Shown piece by piece: positions 45,440-57,876 of a stretch of 64,000 nucleotides of DNA. Under the pieces are notes generated by a model. The model did no database searches. It was not told the origin of the DNA and was given only the letters and a program-made list of their open reading frames with translations. The translations under genes were made by a program, and so were the position numbers. Origin of the DNA: Sipunculus nudus (lineage: Eukaryota > Annelida > Sipuncula > Golfingiida > Sipunculidae); contig CM049314.1 in NCBI GenBank assembly GCA_026874595.1, forward strand, positions 55,721,812-55,785,811. Reading direction: 5' to 3'. How positions within the stretch are numbered: the stretch's first letter is position 1; each line of letters begins with the position of its first letter.

Positions 45440-47600
45440 ATGAACCACAAAGTCTGAAAGTCATCTGAGCTATAGCAATCACCCTTTGTCCGGCGACCGT
45501 CCGTCTGTCCGTTAACCAGGCACAAATCGTAACCGCTGGTCCTGGAATGTACCAACTTGACATCCAGAGAAAAATCCATGAAAAATCTCCTTGGAAACTA
45601 AAAATTAGGTCTGTATTATATAATTTAAAACGTTATGGGCCCAAATATATTGCACTTTGTAAAAAATCAGGAAAAATATTTGGTCACTAACACAAAAAAA
45701 AATGTTAAATCTAGGGACTTTTTTTCAGTATTATAACTTCAATTAATCAAAATTAAATTGTATACCAAAAATTAGATGAAAATCATTAATTTTTAGCTCA
45801 GCTGACTATAAGTCATCTAAGCTATAGCCGTGGTCTATTGTCCGTCGTCCGTCCGTCTGTCGTGCCGCCCGTCCGTCTGTCCGTCCGTAAGACTGGCACG
45901 TTTCGACACCATTGGACCTACGAATCTGAAATTCGGCATACAGTTAGATGTTCCCAAAATCTCCTACCATGCCGAAAATTGGGTCAATAGGACTTCGTTC
46001 CTTCGAGATATAAAGGAAAAACCTCAATTTTTTATCAGCTCAGCTGACTATAAGTCATCTGAGCTATAGTCGTGGCCCATTGTCCGTCGTCCGTCCGTCT
46101 GTCCGTCCGTCCGTCCGTCCGTAGATGTGGCACGTTTTGAAACCGTAAGACCTAGGAATCCAAAATTCGGCATAATGTTAGATGTCCCCAAGATCTCCTA
46201 CCAAGCCGAAAACTGGGTCTTTGCAACTTCGTTCCTTTGAGAAATTAAGGAAAAACCTTAATTTTTTATTAAAAACCTATTTTCACACTTTAGGACTGCC
46301 TAATATCAAAACCACTCATCTGTTTTTCCTCATATTTACCATAAATATTCCTCTATATAGTTTCTATGTACATGCCAGAAATTATGTCTGTATTATTTAA
46401 TTTAAAAAAGTTCTGGGCCCAAACATAATGGACTTTGTAAAAAAATCAGGAAAGATATTTGGTCACTTAACACAAAAAATGTTAAAGCTGTGGACCTTTT
46501 TTCCAGTAATATAACTTTAATTAATCAAAATTAAATTGTATACCCAAAATTAGATGAAAATCTTTCAAATTTTTTTTTAAAATATTAATAAAAATAAAAA
46601 ATTGGTACCTTAAATTTTGCCCAACTTTGACCATGGCACGTTTTTTTCCTGTAAGTACTGTGGATTTAATTTTCACAGCATGTTTTTGTCAGCATTTCAA
46701 CTGTTAACACCAAAAATTTGAAACCAGTTGATCAAAAACTGTAGATTTTAATCAAGTTTTCAAGCACCTTGTAACATATTGTTTACATCAAGCTAGTGTT
46801 ATGCAGTTTGCAAAAGCTCAGCTCCCCAGCTTCAGCTCTAAGTTCCTTAAATTCAGCATACAGTTAGATGTCTCCAAAATCCCCTACCATGCCAAGAATT
46901 TGGTCACTAGGACTTAATACCTTCGAGATATTAATGAAAAACTTCATTTTTCCATTAAAAACCCATTGTTACACTTCAAGACTGCCTAATATCAAAACCA
47001 CTGATCTGACTTTAATCATAAACAATATACATATTTTTCATTCTCTATGCACATCCCAGAATGATGTCAGTATAGCGTAATTGTTTTAAGTTATGGGCCC
47101 AAACATAATGCACTTTGTAAAAAATCAAGAAATATATTTGCTCCCTTAACAAGGGCATTGCTAGAAATTTTTTTGTCAGGGATGTAACATTATTTAATCA
47201 AGATTCAATTGAATACCCAAAATTAGTTCTGAATTTTTCAAATTTTATGAGTTATTAGTATAAATATAAAATTAGTACCTTAAATTTTGCCCAACTGTGA
47301 CCATGGCACGTTTGTTTCCCGTGAGCACTGTTGATATAATTTTCATATCATGCACACATAAGGATTTCAGCCTTTTTAGTTTAGAAAGCTGAAAGAAATT
47401 GGCCAAAAATTGTAGCTTTTATTAATGTTTTTTATGAGACCCTGTCAGACTTTGGCTCTCTCCAGCCCCTCTTGAGTCACCTGTATGTTGACCTTGTTGA
47501 CCTTTCATCAAATTATGCACGCTTGAGTCGAGGCATACAGGAATCCAGGCAGCTTATGGCCAGCCATAGTTGATCCAGGTGTCCAACCCAACTCATCTAG
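45440..47600 (+). mobile_element. Nested copies of family A (subfamily A2)
   Basis: Three family A left ends occur in tandem, near 45450 (truncated), 45793 and 46037. Each has the AGCTCAGCTGACT hairpin and a GTCCGTC run. Downstream, the 45793 and 46037 copies carry CGTTTNGAAACCNT and AATTCGGCATA-type blocks of a subfamily different from the 3834 copy. A further body copy starts near 46855. The interior also repeats TTAATCAAAATTAAATTGTA. No coding capacity. Right boundary approximate. Confidence 0.6.
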
Positions 47601-48837
47601 TAGTTTTAACCAACAACATAACAATAAACAACAAATTAATAAATTTTTATTGGTTTTTAATAAAAAATTAAAGAAAAATAGAAAAAGAATTTGTTAGTTT
47701 ATAATAACAGGAAATTAACTTGCAGTTACTGATGATATAAGAATCTTGTTTCGATGGGTAGAATGTCACATATTCCAAGTAACACCATGCAGTCACCTAT
47801 GGCATATTCAGTTCAATTTTAATGATTAAGAAGTAAATCATATTATTCATTACTAATCATTAGGGATCATATGAAGGAAATTAATGATAGACAAAGACGC
47901 AGTTGATAATATTAATCTAGATTCCTGCTGTGTCTAGTGTGTACATTGATGTGAAATAAGTCCAAAATGAATATATTACATTTTTTTTTAATATGAATAA
48001 AAGCCATAAAACCAGGTACTTCTGATCATTATTTAAATGTGTGAATTTTGTATATTCTGGATTCTCAACATCATTGTTTGGTGAAAACTGAATAAATACC
48101 AGACATGGTGCGAATACTTTGCAAATGTATTTGAATACTAATATGAATATATACTCCATTATAAAATTTCTTGCATAAGAATGGGAATTCAGGTAAAAAT
48201 GAAAGTATATGAATACCAGTGCAAATACTTCAAAATGTATCCATGAATGCATTCATGAATATATTCTTTGATATTATTTTAATAATTATTTCAGTTGTAT
48301 TCTATTTTTAAAAATCATACGATTCTCTTATTTTTTTCTCATAAGTATATTTAATTTATTTTTCGCAGCCGAGATACATGTGGATTTAATCTGTTGAATT
48401 CTGAAATTTGAAAGTAAAAGCTTAAAAATTATTCTAATTATTGAAGTTTTTCAGATGCTCTAATGTATTTGCATTTTGTATATCCAAGACCCCACTCTTG
48501 CTCACTACAGCCTAGCCTAGGTAACTTTATAAGTGATGCAGCGCTGGCAGAACACCCCTGCTGTAATTAACATACACTTATTTTCATGGGCCCTACCCTA
48601 ACACCCCCCCCCCCCCCCACCGTACCCCCCACCACCATCACCATTTATATTGCAATACATGGTTTGTCTTTGTCAACTGTATTTCTTTAAATCTAAAGCA
48701 TTTTTTTTATCCAATGTGCTCAACTTTTCTTGAAATATTAATTCAAGAAGTAACCCAAGAGATACCACGTTCTGATGTAGCATTTTTTAGAATTTTTTTT
48801 CCTTTTAAATAAACAAAATATAATTTAACCCATCATG
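47601..48837. other. Non-coding DNA, no gene seen
   Basis: AT-rich sequence with a poly-C run at about 48604-48618. The 111-codon minus-strand open frame (47917-48252) is low-complexity and hydrophobic, without a motif. Confidence 0.5.
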
Positions 48838-49707
48838 GAATGTTTCAGCGGTTTCTGCAGACTTGTGGCGCCACCTGTATTTTTTTATTTTTTTTTACAG
48901 ATTTTTTCCTCTATTCTTGAGACCTTTAAAGATGTGGTCTTCTGTTAACAGGGCACATATCGTAATCACTGGACCTCGAATCTCCCAGCTTGACATTAAG
49001 GGAGGTCCATGAAAAGTCTCCAAAAAAATTAAGAATTTAATACAAAAGCTCAATTATCTGAACAACTAATGCATTGATCACCATCATTCTTTGCATGCAT
49101 ATTGATCATGGGCAATTTCATTTTTTCCTACAGACTTGTGGCGCCACCTGGATTTTTAAACATTGTTAAGATTTTTTTCCTTTACCTGGGAAACCTTTTA
49201 AGATGCAGTCGTCTGTTAACAGGGCACAAATCATAACCACTGTTCCTAGAATCTTCTGACTTGACATTCAGGTAGAGCCATGAAAAGTCTCCTTGGAAAC
49301 CAGAAATTAGGTCTCTGTTACCCATATTCTCCAAGCTATGGGGCTTATAAGCACCCCCCCCCCCAGAATAATTGACAATTTGATACCAAAGCAAGGCACA
49401 AATCATAACCATTGGACCTAGAATCTTCTTACTTGACATCCTGAGAGTTCCTCAAAAGTTCTCCTAAGGAACCTGAAATTAGGTCACTGTGACGTATATT
49501 CTCTGCGTTACAGTACATGTTTGAGCACCCCAGAAAAAAAAGCAAAATACACACAAATAACCAGATTCCTCATGAACGACTTCTATTAACTTGAGCTTAT
49601 ATGCATGAACTATGATGCCACCTACATTATCTTAATTAGTTACCTGTGCAAGGACATATTGTCATCATGTCAGTCGACTGAGCGTCATGACCCATGGGTC
49701 ACTTGTT
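48838..49707 (+). mobile_element. Repeat family A, 5'-truncated copy
   Basis: Body blocks TTCTGCAGACTTGTGGCGCCACC (split here as TTCTGCAGACTTG and TGGCGCCACC), GGGCACAAATC and CTCCTTGGAAACC are shared with the 3834 copy. The right end is CAGTCGACTGAGC, then TGACCCATGGGTCA (49688-49701) and CTTGTT. The left hairpin end is absent. Confidence 0.7.
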
Positions 49708-50057
49708 TAGACCTGTTGATCACATGACTGGCATGTGAATAGAACCTGCAGGTGGCGCCACCTCTGTTTAATAACTTTTTGCGGTACAAAATGGTCTTTT
49801 CCACTTAACTTCAGACAAGTCCGTCTATGAGGAGACATTTGCCTTTACACCATGTGCAAGGTTTTCTTGGATCAAGGGGAATTAAATGAATACTACATAG
49901 AATAGAATTATTTTGAGATCAAGGTTTCAACAGGACATATTTAATCATTTCACTGCTAAGATTTAAAAAAAGGTAGAATACTGAGTCACATCCAGTTAGC
50001 ACATGTAGAGAAGGGAGTTCGAGGCACCTGTCTCCTTGTGGCAGTGCATTTGCCCAA
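49708..50057. other. Spacer between repeats
   Basis: Contains one isolated GGTGGCGCCACC at 49751-49762. Otherwise no feature. Confidence 0.5.
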
Positions 50058-50680
50058 TTTTAGTACAGCTGACTGAAAGTCAACTGAGGTATAGATATAC
50101 GGCGCTTTGTCCGTCGGGCCATTCGTCTATTCGGGCGTCCGGCCGACCGTAAGCAGGGCACAAATCGTAACCGCTGGATCTAGAAATTTCTAAGTAAGCA
50201 TCCAGGTAGGTCAATAAAAAATCTCCTTGGAAACATGAAATTAGGTCAGTGCAACCTATATCCTCCGAGCTATGGGGCTTGTAAGTAACCCCAGAATAAA
50301 TAAAAATTTGATACAAAACCTCCAGTATCTTGATAATTAATGCATTGATTGCCCTGAATCTTGCCTTGGATATTGGCCATGACTAGTTTTGTCAGTTACC
50401 GAAAACTGGTGGCGCCACCTATATTTTTTCTACTCTACGATTTTTTTTCTGTTTTTGAGACCATCAAATGACAGCAATTATGTCAGTTTCTCCGCTGTTG
50501 TTTCATCCAGTGCCCTGAAACCAGGTGTGCTTATTGATTATTATTGGTTTCTTCAGTTCCTGAAGACTGGTGGCGCCACCTGTATTTTTTCTATTTTTGA
50601 TGCATTTTTTCCCTTATTTGAGACTGCCAAATTATATTAATACTATAGTTTCATTTGTGTCCTGCAAACTTGTGTTGTTT
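50058..50680 (+). mobile_element. Repeat family A, 3'-truncated copy
   Basis: The left end TTTTAGTACAGCTGACTGAA plus a GTCCGTCGGGCC run matches family A. The body has exact GGTGGCGCCACC at 50408 and 50569. It ends abruptly where family C begins, suggesting insertion or recombination. Confidence 0.65.
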
Positions 50681-51215
50681 ATTAGGCCCCGCTTAAATAA
50701 GCGGATGTCCTATATTAATTACCCTGTCTGTCCGTCTGTTTGTCTTTTCGTCCTTCTGTATGTGCGTCAATTTTGTCTCCTGATGTTAACTCCAGTTTGG
50801 ATTGACATATGGATTTCAAATTCGACTTATATATGGTCCACCTCTAACTCAAGAACTCAGCTGATTTTAGGGTCATGAGGTCAAAGCTCAAGAACGCAGG
50901 ACCAACATATTTAGAAAGATTGTGGATGCATTTTAAGCATGACTTTTCATCCCAAACCTCCCATCTTGCACACAAGTATAGCTAACCTGCCAATTGGGGA
51001 AGAACCTGATTGATTTTGGGGTCACAAAGTCAAAGGTCAAGGTCACAGGGGCCATCTGTCCGCATATTTGTTTCCAGATGATAACTCCAGTTTGGATTGA
51101 CATATTGGTTTCATACTTGACTTATAATTGACCCACCATTGGTATGACAGATTAGGCGTATTTGCTGGCTATCTTGAGAAGCTAGGTCTCCTCAACAAGG
51201 GCGTTTGTGGGTAAA
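50681..51215 (+). mobile_element. Repeat family C
   Basis: It starts ATTAGGCCCCGCTTAAATAA with the hairpin CCGCTTAAATAAGCGG, followed by a GTCTGTCCGTCTGT run. The body contains AACTCCAGTTTGGATTGACAT twice and AAAGGTCAAGGTCACAGG. It ends ACAAGGGCGTTTGTGGG before the next family A left end. Related to A and B in style (GTCC run plus repeated body) but different in sequence. Confidence 0.5.
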
Positions 51216-51850
51216 TTTTTAGCTCAGCTGACTATAAGTCATCTGAGCTATAGTCGTGGTCTACTGTCCGTCGTCCGTCCGTCCGTCTGTCCGTTTTGAA
51301 ACCGTTAGACCTACGAATCCAAAATTCGGCATACTTTCAGATGTCCCCAAGATCTCCTACCAAACAAAAAACTGGGTCACTGCGAATTCGATCCTTTGAG
51401 AAATTAAGGAAAAACTTCAAATTTCCATTAAAAACCTATAATTACACTTCAGGACTGCGTAATATCAAAACCAGTTATCAGTTTTTCTAAATATTTACCA
51501 GGATTATTCTCCTATATATTTCCTATGTACATGCCAGGAATTAAGACTGTTTAGTGTAATTTCTATAAGTTATAGGCTTGAGTATATTGGGCTTTGTGAA
51601 AAATCAGGAAAAATATTTGCTCACTTAACATGAAAATTTTTGAAGGTAGAGACTTTTTTTTCCAAGTATATAACTTTGCTTAATTTAAGATTCAATTTTA
51701 TACCCAAAGTTAGATCTGACTTTTGTATTTTTTTCGTTATTAGCGTGAAAATAAAAGCAGTATCTAATAAAATACAAAGTGGCTGTTTTGCCGGTACAGG
51801 TAAAATAGCCTATTACATAAATATGTCTATTTTGCTGGTACAATAAACAC
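51216..51850 (+). mobile_element. Family A, subfamily A2 copy
   Basis: The left end TTTTTAGCTCAGCTGACT, the inverted AGTCATCTGAGCT and the GTCCGTCGTCC run are followed by AAAATTCGGCATAC and AGATCTCCTACCAA, as in the 46037 copy. Right end not identified. Confidence 0.6.
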
Positions 51851-54417
51851 ACCCACTGTAACTTTGGTTGTGTCATACATTTAAAAGCTTACATGAGGCT
51901 ACTTATTCAATTAGGATTACTTCTTTCGTTTTGGAACTTGTCAAATAAGCAAACGGATGTTTTAATCAACATCAGTTACTCTTCCCGAAGACTTTCAGTG
52001 CAGGTGCACTGTGGAAACAGATGGCGATTCCTCTCTTGAGCATAGACATGGAAATATGCGTTATAAATGTCTATGTAGAAGTTCTGTAACACAACTGAAA
52101 GATCTGGGCCACGTTTCAATTTTTCTTCAAATTCGTTGTGGTATTTATCTCCCCTCTCTCACCTGCGGCTTTAATTTTGTATTCTCTCAGGCCCTAGAAT
52201 GCTGAGTCAAGCTAGAAGAAGTTCATATTTGATGTTTTACATGGTAACTGCATTTCTTTACATGATTTTTTTCTTCCCTGTGTCAACCACAGAACCTTTT
52301 TCTTTTATTTATAGAAAGATTATGCATACAAACATGCTCAAAATGTGTTATAAATTGAGCCTTATTAACGAGAAAACACACCGCGCATCCGCCTCTTTCA
52401 ATGTAGATATATAAAGAGCTCTAGGATGGCAGACTGTCATCACTCAAACACTTATTCAGGAATAGCTGAAGAACAAAAATCAAAGATAAAGTGCATACAA
52501 CACCCTACTAGGCTACTTCAGGGATCGGCCAAATACCCTTGTCTGGTGATTGGACCAATGGGTTTCTAGATGCTCTGAGTAATCAGGCATCCCGTTCGAC
52601 AACATGCCTTTCTGGTCATAATCTCAAGAATCATTTGAGATATTGCCCTTTTTCTTCGGACCCATATGCTTTCGGACTATAGGCCCTATATCGAACTCAA
52701 CCAGTTCCCACACCTTTTATCACATTTCGTGTTTGACAAATTTTTATGTGAAATTACTAATGTCTTTCCTGTGTGCAAGGATGCTTACAGACGTTGTTTT
52801 AATTGTTTATAGGTAGATTGTTTTATGAGAATGATTGGTTGGGACATAATTTATATAACTTTTTATGTTATAAGGTCAAGTTGTGCTGGTGCCTTTGAAA
52901 TGCCCGGCTCCCTCTCTAAAGTAAAATAAAAACAATATCCAGTCCTTCGAGGTAAAAAATATGGAAGAGATTAAGTTATTGTTTTAAATATGGCGTAAAC
53001 ATAATTTCGTATACATTCCCTTCTGGTGGTGAATGTTCCATACCGGAGATACGGAATATATGGCACCCTATAAATAGGCCTTATGTGACCGTAGTTTCAC
53101 AAATTATATGTCATCTGTATAATGACATGAGCACAAAATACGGTTGACTGCTCTTTATTTAGTATGTTTGGCCAAGTTTTTATCGAGTTAACAAGGCGAA
53201 GTCGATTTCTCACAAATCAGGAAAGGCCCTGTAGTTTAATGCAGACATATAATTGCTACCCAAAAGAACTGTGTTTACAGCGAAACTAAATGAATAAATG
53301 AATAAATGTATGGAAGAAACCATTTCAAATCCCAATACAAGATCGAGAGGTAAAACGAAGTTGACTTGAGCCTATTGTTATTCACATAATCTTCTTTAAC
53401 ATTTGACTACAACCGAATCGTTTACTTATTTATCGGGTTCAGTCCCCGAAATTCGACACAATACACATGGGTTAATAGCATTTGTTATATTCTTTATTTT
53501 AAGGTCGTGGTGTTGATGTAAGACACACAAGGCATATTCGATGGACGGACAGCCAAGAACATCCAGTAGACACTATTGTTTGCTCTAACATATCTCTTCT
53601 CTTCTGTAATGGTTGAAACTATTCTCGTGAAAAGTCGGTCAGGTTAATGGTATAGAAATATTAGAGCAGAATTACGCTGGGGCCTTTAGTATGGGCACTT
53701 ATCATACTCTTTAATATTAAAGCAAGGTTTGTCTATCAATATGACAATATTGTAAAAGTGAGCATTGATCCATGGCGTAAAGAGGAGGAAAGGTGTGAAC
53801 TTTTCCTGATGAACTTCGTTCCATCGATATTTGTCATGAAAAGGTATCTCTGTCATGTTTATGAAAGCGAGATAGAGAGTAACTGTTCAAGGAATACTTG
53901 TGCATAGTCATAACATTAAAAAAGGAAAATTATTCATTCAAGTGAAATATCAAATAAAATTGTTAATTTTGTATTAAAGTGCATTGTCGTTTTAAACTCA
54001 GTTCTACACAGAGATGGCTAAACTCTCAACAATGGGTCCAATCACTCCCCATAAAGGAAAAAAATCCTCATGATAAATATATGACGTTAATTGTTAGCAA
54101 GTACAGCTAAATAACATCCCTTCTTTGACGTTTTACTATTTGAAATAATAAGTTTTGATGAAACTTATTTCCCATGTCCCAAGTATAAATAAACTATTAA
54201 GTTGATACATTATAGACTGAAATAATATTCTTCATCAAAGGCTGTAAATAAATAGTAATTTGCAATTTATTACTGTGAAATGCTTGCAGACTGGGATCAA
54301 GCAGTTAACATATTTTTTTCCTATAAAGAGGTTGGTGTTTCTTGTCCTTGACTTGCTGGGTGAGTTACAGGAGTTACATTTGTCACAGGAGAAAAGGATT
54401 ATTTAAACCTCAGTCAC
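51851..54417. other. Non-coding DNA, no gene seen
   Basis: AT-rich sequence with no supported exon, repeat boundary or RNA gene that I can recognise. Confidence 0.5.
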
Positions 54418-55760
54418 ACTAGATGCGGAATGAGCCGGATTACCGTCGGAATGAAAATTCTTGCTATATTCCTGGATATTCAAAGTGCATTCTAGAAGGT
54501 CCGTCATTCCAAATATTCGGGCCCATTTTTTTGGCCAGCCCGAATGTTTTGCTCATGCTCAAAACATTCGAGGTGCATTCGAAGTGGAGACATATCCGAC
54601 GGCATTCAAATGTATTCTAACGGCACCATGACTGCATTTTAAATATTCTTACGGTATTCCATCAGCATTCGAAACATTCCGATCGTATTCAAGGCAGAAC
54701 CGAAACGGAAAGCCCCTTCAAATCCTGTCAGAATGCCCCGAATGCGACTCGAATGAGCGGCAGTGCAACTATAGAATGCATCTCGATTGCTGCCGGAATC
54801 TATTTCATCTGGAATGCACTTCAAATGCCATCCGAATCTTTGATTGGCCCTCGAATGCGGCTTGAATGCAGTCAAAACTGCCCGAATGAGACCGGACATA
54901 ATTCAGAACATCGTCGAATCGCATAAATACATAAACGAGGTCCGCTGCCGCTAGAACGTCAGTCTGCATAGAGGAATCGCATAATCAACCACGTCATGCC
55001 GCCAAGGAAGAAATAAGCCAACTTCAAGAACTCCCCCACTGTCCGCGGCCATAAACGGGGCAGAGGAGCTGCAGCCCAAGAAGCCCCTGAAGAGTTCCTC
55101 TTTTTGAAGATGGCCAACCAACTTCAGAGTCTGAAGCTGAGCAAACAGCCCCTCTGCCTGCTTCTTAGATGGCCATAGTGGCCGAGGTCCTTCAGCAAGC
55201 AGCAAATTCTAGAAAATGATAGATTCGGCAGCATTTTATACCCTATCGGGCATATTCCGTCGTCATTCTTGATACTCTTGGGGCATTCGAGTTACATTAA
55301 GGTTCATTCGATCTGCCTTCTGTTTGAATTCTTGCACGTTCGTACCATAATTGGCGGCCATTCCGGGGGCGTTCTGGCTGCATTCGAGGTGAATTCGTAA
55401 AGCATTCGAGGTACCTTCCGACCGGACTTCGGCCGGTATTCGGCCAGCAATCGAACCGCATTCGATTGGCATTCGAAGTGCATTCTAAATATTCCAACTG
55501 CATTTCAACATCATTCTTAATATTCCTACTGTATTCCAACTACATTCGAGCTGCATTCGAGAGCTAATAGACCCAGAATGTACAAGATGATTCGAGTAGG
55601 GTGTGAGGTGCATTCTAAGTATAACAATGGCATTCTTATAAAGATGCAGGAATTTAGGTCAGTTTGAAATTCTGCCCCGAATGTGGCGCGAATTTAGAAA
55701 ATTCTTCATTCCGGCTGATTCTGCTTGATTCCTGCTGATTTCGAATAAGAGTTCCGGGGG
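54418..55760. repeat. Patch packed with GCATTCGA/TATTC motifs
   Basis: More CpG-rich than its surroundings. GCATTCGA-like and TATTC strings recur every 10-40 bp in one orientation (54418-54680 and 55240-55640), and GAATGC/GAATG in the other (54720-54900). The left edge TCACACTAGATGCGGAATGAG and right-hand GGCTGATTCTGCTTGATTCC suggest a bounded element. The class is unknown to me. Confidence 0.6.
54996..55178 (+). pseudogene. Coding-like remnant inside the CATTCGA patch
   Basis: The ATG at 54996 opens MPPRKK, then TAA, then 53 open codons including KRGRGAAAQEAPEEFLFLKM and ANQLQSLKLSKQ before TAG (55176-55178). The bias and lack of motif repeats differ from the flanking DNA. It may be a remnant of an element-encoded protein or a processed gene fragment. 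I do not recognise it, and the in-frame stop argues against a working gene. Confidence 0.2.
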
Positions 55761-56037
55761 TTTGAAGATAAACACATACAGGTATCCGTCTTTAAACATA
55801 AATTTACTGAAAGCGGATAAATAGGCATGGTGTCTCAAATGCGTTCTTTATGTGTTTAAGTTGATACACATGATATATAAAGATCTTGAACATTTATTAA
55901 GCCTTCAAAGATAACACTTGGGGAACCTGTGGTTGGAAAGTGCTTTGGATGTACTCCTAACTCGTATTTAGACGTAACTTACATTGATAATGTTCTCTTA
56001 CATTTTGCAATTAATTCATTTACTGCAAAACATCATA
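55761..56037. other. Spacer
   Basis: No feature recognised. Confidence 0.5.
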
Positions 56038-56145
56038 TCTTCTTTAGGGCGGTAGCCGGTCAGGGGAGTGAAGTCTTCTTTAGGGCGGTCGCCGGTCAAA
56101 GGAGTTAAGTCTTCTTTAGGGCGATCGCCGGTCAGGGGAGTTAGG
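56038..56145 (+). repeat. 36-bp repeat, three tandem copies
   Basis: TCTTCTTTAGGGCGG or a close variant starts at 56038, 56074 and 56110, followed each time by GCCGGTCA and GGAGT. The third copy contains the palindrome GGCGATCGCC. Confidence 0.9.
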
Positions 56146-57174
56146 TGCTGTCAAGGACAGCATAATCCAATGCTTTGATAAACATGTCTGTTATTTGATG
56201 CATTCGCCAGGGGAAAGGGCACTTGAACATCGGACAGGGTTGAAATTTATAGGGAATCTTTCCGGTCAGTACAGGATGATATTTTGAAAAGGTAAGGAAC
56301 TAATCGCCCAAGTTCATCTGTGTAACGGGCAACGGAGCACCTTTGCCAATGGTTTAAATGTCCCACTTGTAAAAGATAGTCAACCACACTTTCTTTGCAT
56401 GTTTGGCTAGTTTGCTGATTTCACAAGACAAAGTATTCTCCGAATCTGTCGAATATGTCGGGAGTAGCATGGGTCTTCCAGTATTTTATCTACAAATTGA
56501 AATTGTAAAATGCTTTTCACTAAGACTTGCAAGTAAAAGACTTGCACACACAGTGTAAAAAAAATAGGGCGAAATGAACAGTAACACCTAAGATGACAAG
56601 TAACTAATCAACAATGTCTAGGAATCGGGTTTTAAAGTCGAGATGAGTTAGACCTAATAACCGATATCGATTTTTGGTTCAGACCCATCTTAAGATGGAT
56701 CAGGCCAAAAAAAAACCGATCAACAATGTCAACTTGGAACAGGCCCATCTTTCGATGTTCATTTACTTATATTGATACCTTATATACATTTATTATCTCA
56801 AATAGCTCATTAGCTACTTTCTATAGCTAATACATCATCTACCCATATGTGCATTAACTTCAACACAGAACGAAAAAAATTTACATGGTAGTCTAGGTCA
56901 AAATTGCGGCAGGTTGAACGAAACAATGATTTAAGATATAGAAACCATGCCACTCAGGATGTCTCTCAATAAAAGACACCCATTGAATTTCATTATCATT
57001 TATATTTTAATTTACAGTTCCTTTCTTTAATAAATACCTCAGTCGATCCGAAATATGTAGATGTTTCTTTTCGTTATTCGTTGATCGCGGAAACAGTAAA
57101 ATATACAATTATAGTACTCGGGGGTCAAAAATGAACATTTATTTCATCTTTTTATTCCTTAAAATTCAAAGCTT
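56146..57174. other. Non-coding DNA, no gene seen
   Basis: Holds the palindrome CCATCTTAAGATGG near 56686, whose GACCCATCTTAAGAT part recurs near 57560, on both sides of the inverted repeat that follows. Otherwise nothing recognised. Confidence 0.5.
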
Positions 57175-57521
57175 AAGGCCAAAATAAAAAAAAGGTATGG
57201 TTCTCAGGCACTTTTTTTCAGAAATCAATGCGGGCGGGCGTTTTTTTTTTTTTTTGTTTAAAATTTTTTGGTTTGTTTCGATAAAAATGTCAAATGATAA
57301 GGGAAAAGCATGAAAATAACAGTTTTATTTTGCTAAATAAGTAAAAGCACTACAAAACAAAGGAACTTGTATGGTTTTATCTTCTTGAAAGAAATGTCGG
57401 AGCGGCAGCAGCTCAAAATTGTAAAGTTTTTATTGAAAATCAAAATAAAAAGTTTTGATGTGGGGGTTTAAAATTGATGCGGGCGGTGCCTGAGAACCAT
57501 ACCTTTAATTTTTTTTGGCCT
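57175..57521. repeat. 347-bp element with long inverted arms
   Basis: The left arm (57175-57211) contains AGGTATGGTTCTCAGGCAC after an AAGGCCAAAATA run. The right arm (57486-57521) contains the reverse complement GTGCCTGAGAACCATACCT, then TTTTTTGGCC. The arms continue imperfectly inward through GCGGGCGG strings. It could fold into a hairpin, and fits a foldback or MITE element. Confidence 0.75.
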
Positions 57522-57876
57522 AAAGCATACATCGGTAGATCATGATCGGATATTGGGTCGGACCCATCTTAAGATCTTTAGATGGCGCGCGACATTGCAC
57601 TTATTATATTACTAAACTTTAATTGACAACTCAATTTGCAATGGGCAATAATATTGTTGTTTCCAAGACTGGCTGGCGTCCTTACCAGACGTAAATATAT
57701 AATATACCAAAGAAAGAATATTCGCGTAGAGAGTTTCAACTAAAGGAAATTTGTTTAAAGCTCTAAGGTGACTGGACATTAAATATCTAAAAAAAAACAG
57801 GTTACATCTGAGTAAACCAGCAAAATCACATTCTCACATTCAACTCCAATAAAATGTTTCACATGCTCGTATATAT
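57522..57876. other. Spacer
   Basis: Contains a second GACCCATCTTAAGAT. No gene or RNA recognised. Confidence 0.5.

Noticed and set aside
54951-55205. 84-codon minus-strand frame starting MLLAEGPRPLWPSK
   Set aside because: It is antisense to the better-looking plus-strand remnant at 54996-55178 and shows no family motif.
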